Of a DNA stretch of 64,000 bases, positions 58,164 to 64,000 are shown one piece after another; within the stretch, counting starts at the first letter, position 1; the number at the start of each line of letters is the position of its first letter. Below the pieces are notes generated by a model that ran no database searches, was not told where the DNA came from, and saw only the letters and a program-made list of their open reading frames with translations. Source of the stretch: Clostridiales bacterium (lineage in GTDB: Bacteria > Bacillota > Clostridia > Saccharofermentanales > Saccharofermentanaceae). The stretch lies in NCBI GenBank assembly GCA_017561715.1, contig JAFZBN010000015.1, positions 450,393 to 514,392 on the forward strand, in the 5' to 3' direction. A program made the position numbers and the translations under genes.

Positions 58164-59636
58164 TTACGAGAGTTGAAACGATAACAGTTCAATTCTTCCA
58201 CTTCCGGAATAACGAAAATACAAAGGCCGGACACCCACAGGTACAGGAAGCTCAGTTTCTTTATCTTTCCATTTTTTTGTTGCACAGATTGGTATTTTCG
58301 AAAGAACGGGGCCGTTGATGTCGACCATGATTTCAAAAGCACCTTCCCCTTTTCCACGATAACGCAAGGATAGAGTTATCGGTCCTTCAAAAGAGAATGA
58401 TCTATAACCGATCAGCGTATTGTCAGCAATAAAACTGATATATCTCTCACCATCACCTGAAGATACACGAGGTTCCTTTGTTTTTGCTTTTTTGTTGCTG
58501 CCATGCGTCATCTTTCCGTTAGTGAGAATACAACAGATTCCTGCGGGGTACTCACCTTCCGCCCGAAGAGGACATCCATTCAGCCCGCAAGAACTGATCT
58601 GAACCTGAGGAATGCTTCCGTCCGGTCGGATCTCGACCGGCTCGGCACACGCTTGCCGGCTGTAATCAGAGCAATGTGTCAGTCGATGGTAGAAGACATA
58701 CCACTTGCCGTTGATCGATTCCATAGACCCATGATTCGTTCCGGTATGGTTCAATCTGTCTTCCTTCTTGCGTCCGAGAAAGCCGATGTCTCCATTGGAT
58801 ACGATCGTTCCGCCATATTGAAAACCACCGTCCGGTTTATCCGAGAACGCATAGCACAATTCATGATTGTTTATCGAAGAGTATATAAAGTAGTATTTTT
58901 CTCCGTTTTTCCGCATGGAGCTGCCTTCGAAAAACAAGTGCTCTTTATACTCTTCTCCGCTTATGGAGTGATCGATGCGCACAGGAGCTGATGTTGCCGT
59001 TAACATATCATCTGAAAGTGTCACATGATATGCACCGAGAATTCCCTCAGGTACATACTCTCTCTGTTTTTTTGACCGTCCGAAGAATCTCTTGTACAAT
59101 TTGTTTTTCAACGGACCGAAACGTATCCCTTCAAACCAAGGCCAATAGGTTCCGTAATAAAGTCGGATCACACCGTTATCGTTGATCACGGAAGGATCAA
59201 AACATACATACCGCATAAGAGGCGACCCATCCGGATTTCGTACTACGCCAAGATAAGTGAACTTCCCATCAGGGGTATCTGAAACTGCCACACTTACCGG
59301 ATTATAATATCCGCCAAGGCCTTTATGTCCGGCCATACAGTAGTACAAATAAAAGCGACCGTCGTTACCTTTCACACAATCAGGAGCAAACATATATTTC
59401 ATTTTCTTGCTATATAGGGGATCTTGTTTAGCTGAATAATTGGGACCTTTACTGGTCCAGTTGCCCAGATCGTCGACAGGCGCCGACCATACTTCGTAAT
59501 CAAGCATACAGAAGGTCTTTCCACCTTCTTTATCATGGCTGCCGTAAAGATATACACGGTCACCGAAAACGTGTGGCTCGCCATCCGGAATATATTCCGA
59601 AAGTGGAAGGATAGGGTTGAATGCTTGTTTTTTCAT
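58164..59636 (-). CDS. Glycoside hydrolase family 43 protein
   Basis: 490 residues, no signal peptide, so it acts in the cytoplasm. Start NPILPLSEYIPDGEPHVFGD, then RVYLYGSHDKEGG, MFAPDCVKGNDGRFYLYYCM and RYVCFDPSVINDNGVIRLYY are the first blades of the five-bladed propeller of the GH43 family; SMRKNGEKYYFIYSSINNHE and GTNHGSMESINGKWYVFYHR follow. The last ~120 residues form an extra beta-rich domain. Likely removes arabinose, xylose or galactose units from oligosaccharides. Confidence 0.88.
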   Translation of the reverse strand: MKKQAFNPILPLSEYIPDGEPHVFGDRVYLYGSHDKEGGKTFCMLDYEVWSAPVDDLGNWTSKGPNYSAKQDPLYSKKMKYMFAPDCVKGNDGRFYLYYCMAGHKGLGGYYNPVSVAVSDTPDGKFTYLGVVRNPDGSPLMRYVCFDPSVINDNGVIRLYYGTYWPWFEGIRFGPLKNKLYKRFFGRSKKQREYVPEGILGAYHVTLSDDMLTATSAPVRIDHSISGEEYKEHLFFEGSSMRKNGEKYYFIYSSINNHELCYAFSDKPDGGFQYGGTIVSNGDIGFLGRKKEDRLNHTGTNHGSMESINGKWYVFYHRLTHCSDYSRQACAEPVEIRPDGSIPQVQISSCGLNGCPLRAEGEYPAGICCILTNGKMTHGSNKKAKTKEPRVSSGDGERYISFIADNTLIGYRSFSFEGPITLSLRYRGKGEGAFEIMVDINGPVLSKIPICATKKWKDKETELPVPVGVRPLYFRYSGSGRIELLSFQLS

Positions 59637-59721
59637 ATAGTGTCTCCCACGAGTATGCGGTCATTTTTTGATTTCACTTTAGTGCGTTTTGTTGCGATAT
59701 AGTTTGGTAAACCTGAAAAGA

Positions 59722-60228
59722 TTATGTTCTTTTCATTACCATTCTGACTATTGAGACAGGTGTGCCAAGAGTCCATTCCTTTTTGCATCCGTCAAATTCA
59801 AAACCATATTTGTGATAGAAGGAAATCGCTCTCTCATTTTTCTCGAATACCCAGACAAATATCGTATCGCAATCTCCAAGTCTGGAAATTGCTTCATTCA
59901 TCAATCTATATCCGACTTTTTTGCCATAATACTCGGAAAGGACATAGATTGCGTCAACTTCTCCTGCATCCGGCAGATCTTCATCTCTCGATGGACTATA
60001 AACCGCAAATCCTACGACTTTATCTCCATCTTTAGCTACAAGGGTATTGTCCGGGAAATTCCTGGCACGTGCTGTTGTAGCCTCTACAGTCATCGTATCA
60101 AGATACTGATCACATACAATGCCTCTATACGCTTCCTTCCATGCAGTACAATGTACGTATCCCCTGCCGCACAGCTCCTCATCCGTTTCAGCCGGTTTAA
60201 TGCAGATCGAATCATTCATTTCTTCCAT
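59722..60228 (-). CDS. GNAT family N-acetyltransferase
   Basis: 168 residues. DAIYVLSEYYGKKVGYRLMN is motif A (with K replacing the usual R/G-rich loop) and EKNERAISFYHKYGFEFDGC is motif B. N-terminal YVHCTAWKEAYRGIVCDQYL is shared with the other stand-alone GNAT gene at 29081. GGGGG lies ahead of the ATG. Substrate unknown. Confidence 0.87.
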   Translation of the reverse strand: MEEMNDSICIKPAETDEELCGRGYVHCTAWKEAYRGIVCDQYLDTMTVEATTARARNFPDNTLVAKDGDKVVGFAVYSPSRDEDLPDAGEVDAIYVLSEYYGKKVGYRLMNEAISRLGDCDTIFVWVFEKNERAISFYHKYGFEFDGCKKEWTLGTPVSIVRMVMKRT

Positions 60229-60476
60229 AATTCTTATCCCCCACGATCACTAAAACTATTTTCAACTCAACTAAACGAATAGATTGATTAGTCTTATTAT
60301 ACCAAGTGAAAAATGTGCAGGATATGTCCTAAAAATATAAGCTTCAAACAATCTGATTCCGTCAACCCTCCCTATTGGTATAAAAATAAATCTTCAATTA
60401 GTATTACCAATCAGTTCAAACTCAGGTCCGTTTCCGCTATCATAGTGTCAAAAGACGACTTAAGGGAGTGACTGAC
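60229..60476. promoter_or_regulatory. Upstream region of the XRE/ABC operon
   Basis: ATTGGTA (60374-60380) and TACCAAT (60405-60411) are an inverted repeat with 24-bp spacing, a candidate operator for the XRE protein. Remaining sequence AT-rich; no gene seen. Confidence 0.4.
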
Positions 60477-61544
60477 ATGGAAGTCAAACTGGCTGAAAAC
60501 ATTAAGAGAATGAGAAAGAAACGCCAGCTCACGCAGGAAGCATTGGCAAACGCGCTGGGTGTTACCGTGGGAGCTGTGTATAAATGGGAGGCTGACCTCA
60601 CGTCTCCTGAGCTCGGGATGCTGGTCAGGATCGCTGATCTTTTCGATACGTCCGTGGATACACTCCTGGGATATGAGATGGCCGAAAAGCGTAAGGGGTC
60701 GATCACGGACAACATATACACCCTGTTGGCGAAGAAGGACCATTCGGCATTGGAAGAAGCGGAGAAAGCGCTCATCAGGTATCCGAATGACTACAGCGTG
60801 ATCGTGGCAGCGGGAAATGCTTTCTCGGCGTTCGGCATGGAAGAGAAAAACAACGATATGTTGAAGAGGGCAATAGTGCTTTTCGAGAAGGCGTTGTGCA
60901 TCGTTCCTTTTGACGTCGATCCGCGTTACGGCAGGCTCAACATAATCGGAAACATTGCGGTTATGTATTTCCTGCTCGATGAAAAAGACAAGGCTCTCTC
61001 CATGATGATCGAGAACAATGAGGGAGGCGTCTTCAGTTCCAAGATCGCATGGCTTACTTCCATGACGGGCAACACCGGAGAGGATTGCTACATGCAGCTT
61101 TGCACGAATTTCTCGCTGCTGAATTTCGAGCTCATCAATGTGGCAATGGGACTTCTCTTCTACTACAAGAACAAAGGCGATATGAACGGCATCAAGACGA
61201 TCGCCAGATGGTGCATAGAGTTCTCGGAGAACACGAGGAAGACGAAGGATCCCTGCTTCTACGACAAGATCAATTGCGCATGCCTGACTGCAGAAAGCTA
61301 CGCATACTTTAAGAGCGGAAATAAGGAGAAAGCGAAATCGCTTCTGACAGAAGCCTATGAACTCGCGATGTTTTTCGACGCTTCCGAAGAGAAGATCAAG
61401 GACATCATCAAGCTCTTCAACAGTCAGCAGGATGCAGCATTATTCAGCATGCTGGGCGGGACCGGCATGGAAGCGGTTCAGTCGACAACAGAACTGATCG
61501 CAGACAAGCAATTCACATCTTTGTGGAATAGCATCAGAAAGTAG
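60477..61544 (+). CDS. XRE family regulator with C-terminal TPR-like domain
   Basis: 355 residues. HTH: NIKRMRKKRQLTQEALANAL GVTVGAVYKW core at 8-40. From residue ~85 on the protein is all-helical with repeat-like helix pairs (ALEEAEKALIRYPNDYSVIV, FEKALCIVPFDVDPRYGRLN, YFKSGNKEKAKSLLTEAYEL), as in peptide-sensing RRNPP regulators. No peptide gene is seen beside it. The ATG at 60477 has GGGAG at 60464-60468 with 8-nt spacing. An ABC exporter follows 8 bp later. Confidence 0.82.
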   Translation: MEVKLAENIKRMRKKRQLTQEALANALGVTVGAVYKWEADLTSPELGMLVRIADLFDTSVDTLLGYEMAEKRKGSITDNIYTLLAKKDHSALEEAEKALIRYPNDYSVIVAAGNAFSAFGMEEKNNDMLKRAIVLFEKALCIVPFDVDPRYGRLNIIGNIAVMYFLLDEKDKALSMMIENNEGGVFSSKIAWLTSMTGNTGEDCYMQLCTNFSLLNFELINVAMGLLFYYKNKGDMNGIKTIARWCIEFSENTRKTKDPCFYDKINCACLTAESYAYFKSGNKEKAKSLLTEAYELAMFFDASEEKIKDIIKLFNSQQDAALFSMLGGTGMEAVQSTTELIADKQFTSLWNSIRK

Positions 61545-61552
61545 GACTTCAC

Positions 61553-63268
61553 ATGACAAATAAAAGCTTATTCGTGGAACTGAAGAATCAGTTCCATAGG
61601 GACAACCATGCCTTTTTTATCCTTTCCGTTATCGGCGCGCTCCTGTCAGGGTTCCTTGGCATGACCATTTCCTGGATCATCGGCGAGCTGATCGATACGG
61701 CATCCGGCACCGGCAGATGGAGTCTTAGAGAACTCCTGATACTGACCCTCTTCATTGCCGTATTTTTCCTGTTCGCTTCATATCTGACTTACTACGCGAA
61801 GCCCAGATATATCCGGAAGGCGATGCAGAATTATAAGGAAGTCTTGTTCACCAAAATCACGGAGAAAAACATCATGTCATTCCGTTCCGAGAGCACATCG
61901 ACATATCTCTCGGCGCTGACCAACGACTGTACTTCGATCGAGACCAATTATCTCGACAAAGAGTTCTGGTTTATCTACAGGGTCACATCGTTCTTTACAT
62001 CGCTTGCCCTGATGCTTTTCTATTCGCCTGTCCTTACACTGGTAGCGGTCGGCGTGACGCTCCTGCCCCTTATGGTATCGCTGATATCCGGCCAGAAATT
62101 AAGCAAACAGGAAGTAACCGTATCTGACAGGAACAAGAGCTTTACCGCGACTGTTACGGACTGTCTGAACGGCTTTTCGGTAGTGAAGGCTTTCCGTGCG
62201 GAAAAGCCCGTGTCAGTGCTTTTCGCGGAGGAGAATACCCGGCTTGAGAACGCAAAATATAAGCGCACCGGACTTACGATCTTCATCAGCACTCTGGGTC
62301 AGTTTGCCGGCATGACCGCTCAGGTCACCGTGTTCTTTGTAGGCGCATATATGGTGCTCACGGGAAAAGGCATAACGGCCGGCAACGTCATGATGTTCGT
62401 AAATCTGATGAACTTCGTAGTGGCTCCCGTGGCAGAGCTCCCGGGGCTCCTTGCAGCGCGCAAGGCTTCAAGAGCGCTCATCGAAAAGATCGCAGGATCG
62501 TTGTCAGAGAGCTCCTTTGCAGGCGGCAAAGAAGAGCTTCAGGCGCTCGAAAAAGGTATCTCGGTAAAGGATGTATCTTTCGCATACGAAGAAGGAAAAG
62601 AAGTACTTCACGATATCTCTTTCGACTTCGAAGCAGGGAAATCTTATGCGATCGTAGGAGCTTCGGGGAGCGGCAAATCCACGCTCCTGAACCTCATAAT
62701 GTCAGGCGCCTGCGGAGCAGAATACAGTGGCCGCATCATGTGGGATAATGTGGACCTTAAAGAGTCATCTTCGGATTCGTTCTTCGACCAGGTGTCGTCG
62801 ATCGACCAGAACGTGTTTGTTTTCAATTCGTCAATCAAGAATAACATCACGATGTTTCGTGAGTTTCCTGAAGAGGAAGTGAGCGAAGCGATCAGAAAAT
62901 CGAACCTTAAGGAACTCGTTGAGGAAAAGGGCGATGACTATCTCTGCGGTGAAAGCGGCAAGGCATTGTCAGGTGGCGAAAAACAGAGGATCTCTATCGC
63001 GAGGAGCCTTCTTAAAAGATCGTCCGTGCTCGTTGCAGATGAGATCACGGCGGCATTAGATTCCCGGACGGCGTACAAGGTATCGTCGGACATTCTGGAC
63101 CTTACCGGGATCACAAGGATCGTTGTAACGCATTCACTCGAAGAGCGCCTGATGAAAAGATACGACAAGATCCTCGTCATGCGAGACGGCAGGATCGAAG
63201 AACAAGGAACCTTCGACGAACTGATGGCCATGAAGAAGTATTTCCACGCATTGTTTATGGTCGCCTGA
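61553..63268 (+). CDS. ABC transporter, fused permease/ATPase
   Basis: 571 residues. Six membrane helices in the first ~310 residues (ABC exporter type 1), then the ATPase: Walker A SYAIVGASGSGKSTLLNLIM, Q-loop VSSIDQNVFVF, signature LSGGEKQRISIARSL, Walker B VLVADEITAALDS and the H-loop RIVVTHSLEERL. It should act as a homodimer exporting a peptide, lipid or drug. Co-transcribed with the XRE-TPR regulator (8-bp gap), ended by the terminator at 63301. Confidence 0.92.
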   Translation: MTNKSLFVELKNQFHRDNHAFFILSVIGALLSGFLGMTISWIIGELIDTASGTGRWSLRELLILTLFIAVFFLFASYLTYYAKPRYIRKAMQNYKEVLFTKITEKNIMSFRSESTSTYLSALTNDCTSIETNYLDKEFWFIYRVTSFFTSLALMLFYSPVLTLVAVGVTLLPLMVSLISGQKLSKQEVTVSDRNKSFTATVTDCLNGFSVVKAFRAEKPVSVLFAEENTRLENAKYKRTGLTIFISTLGQFAGMTAQVTVFFVGAYMVLTGKGITAGNVMMFVNLMNFVVAPVAELPGLLAARKASRALIEKIAGSLSESSFAGGKEELQALEKGISVKDVSFAYEEGKEVLHDISFDFEAGKSYAIVGASGSGKSTLLNLIMSGACGAEYSGRIMWDNVDLKESSSDSFFDQVSSIDQNVFVFNSSIKNNITMFREFPEEEVSEAIRKSNLKELVEEKGDDYLCGESGKALSGGEKQRISIARSLLKRSSVLVADEITAALDSRTAYKVSSDILDLTGITRIVVTHSLEERLMKRYDKILVMRDGRIEEQGTFDELMAMKKYFHALFMVA

Positions 63269-63300
63269 TCGGCTATTACGGAAACGCATCTCAAATGAAA

Positions 63301-63329
63301 AAGCGACCGGGCTTTTGACCCGGTCGCTT
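63301..63329. terminator. Terminator after the ABC exporter
   Basis: AAGCGACCGGG (63301-63311) and CCCGGTCGCTT (63319-63329), 7-nt loop, followed by CATTTTTTATT; the minus strand also has TTTTTC. Confidence 0.85.
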
Positions 63330-63357
63330 CATTTTTTATTTATATGATAGGCGATTA

Positions 63358-64000
63358 CTAAACTCGTTTACTGCACAGACAATGTAGAACAGTTCCGTCT
63401 TCCGGTATGTATATCTTTCCCTTTTCGCAAAGGATGACCTCCATACCTGCCTTATTGGCAAACTGTATCAGGTCATTTGCTTCAAAGGCCTCCCAATAAA
63501 TATCTCCTTTGGCATACGGATAAAATTTATGACCTTTAAGACAATTAGGATGGTTCTCTTGCAAATAGTTATAATCATGAGTTGAAAAACTGAGCAGACC
63601 ACCTGTCTTAAGAACCCTTTTGCATTCCGACAGATATCTGCTCTTCAACTCGTCTCCATACAACAATCCAAGAGTTTGTGCCCAGATAAGCACAACATCA
63701 AAAGAATTATCAGGGAAATCCAGATGTTCCCCATCATATTCGCTAAATGATATCTCATATCCTTTGTCAGCAGATAACTGCTTTACTCGTGATATAACTT
63801 CTTTCGAAATATCGATCCCGACAACTTCAAATCCGAAATCATGTAATGCGAATGCTTCACGTCCCAAACCACAACCAATATCCAGTATTCTTGCGCCTGA
63901 AGGAAAAAGTTTGGCAACCGATTTTTCCCATTCTTTCAGTGCTGGACTCCAGTCCAGCATTTCATCAACGTTTTTGGTACTCTCATACCACTTTGAAACT
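63358..64000 (-). CDS. Class I SAM-dependent methyltransferase, 5' end cut by window
   Basis: Visible frame of 214 codons. SGARILDIGCGLGREAFALH is the SAM-binding motif I; EVVGIDISKEV and FDVVLIWAQTLGLL follow, with late FSTHDYNYLQENHPNCLKGH. An ATG at 63960 exists, but the frame remains open to the window edge with coding-like WYESTKNVDE before it, so the true start probably lies outside. Substrate unknown. Convergent with the ABC exporter. Confidence 0.85.
   Translation of the reverse strand, partial: VSKWYESTKNVDEMLDWSPALKEWEKSVAKLFPSGARILDIGCGLGREAFALHDFGFEVVGIDISKEVISRVKQLSADKGYEISFSEYDGEHLDFPDNSFDVVLIWAQTLGLLYGDELKSRYLSECKRVLKTGGLLSFSTHDYNYLQENHPNCLKGHKFYPYAKGDIYWEAFEANDLIQFANKAGMEVILCEKGKIYIPEDGTVLHCLCSKRV

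Overview
The window looks like a chromosomal segment of a low-to-moderate GC Gram-positive anaerobe, most likely a member of the Clostridia of gut or rumen type (Lachnospiraceae or Oscillospiraceae-like). This is inferred from the strong AGGAGG-type ribosome binding sites, frequent TTG and GTG starts, many lipoproteins with an acidic Ser/Glu/Asp-rich stretch after the lipobox, flavodoxins, propeller-fused solute-binding lipoproteins and CFI-box and Zn-ribbon proteins. No rRNA, tRNA, CRISPR array, transposase or phage structural gene is visible. Both ends of the window cut genes: a PF06541-type membrane protein on the left and a methyltransferase on the right.

Layout. 0-1.9 kb: divergent membrane protein / TetR pair and a DinB-fold protein. 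2.0-9.6 kb: a visibly AT-richer run of minus-strand accessory genes (DUF2971 protein, Zn-ribbon/TPR/CFI-box protein, PD-(D/E)XK-helicase of the Schlafen group-3/DUF2075 type coupled to a MazG-like pyrophosphohydrolase, an orphan helical protein, a voltage-gated K+ channel coupled to a very basic 82-residue protein, and a membrane protein with a Zn-binding tail); this has the look of a defence or stress island. 9.8-14 kb: a 1335-residue repeat-containing secreted protein followed by a 32-codon small ORF. 14-24 kb: small hypotheticals, two paralogous propeller-like lipoproteins, a cation diffusion facilitator, an esterase-like lipoprotein, an ECF sigma/anti-sigma pair and a beta-helix lipoprotein. 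One of the propeller lipoproteins has a structured leader that could hide its ribosome binding site.

24-32.2 kb: two paralogous ~810-residue propeller/solute-binding lipoproteins with the same 90-bp leader, enclosing an AbiE toxin-antitoxin pair, a TipA-type MerR regulator and an acetyltransferase. 32.3-38.4 kb: acetyltransferase, three tandem small secreted Cys proteins, a kinase-acetyltransferase fusion, an S4-domain YlmH-like protein, and an XRE regulator with a membrane acyltransferase. 38.4-45.7 kb: a 1217-residue protein carrying two acyltransferase-3 domains, then three tandem membrane-protein paralogues joined by ATGA overlaps. A dispersed intergenic repeat occurs at 23.7 and 38.4 kb.

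45.8-58.2 kb is redox and stress-type metabolism: a minus-strand flavodoxin / flavin reductase / carboxymuconolactone decarboxylase-like / DUF4405 / aldo-keto reductase cluster facing a LysR gene; a D-lactate dehydrogenase-like protein; DUF1848; a class-M sirtuin with its Zn-macrodomain and an HxlR regulator (an ADP-ribosylation module without the usual GcvH-L and LplA2 partners); and a second LysR facing flavodoxin, sugar acetyltransferase, NTF2-like and acyl-ACP thioesterase genes plus an AraC fragment. 58.1-64 kb: GH43 glycosidase, GNAT, an XRE-TPR regulator with an ABC exporter, and the cut methyltransferase.
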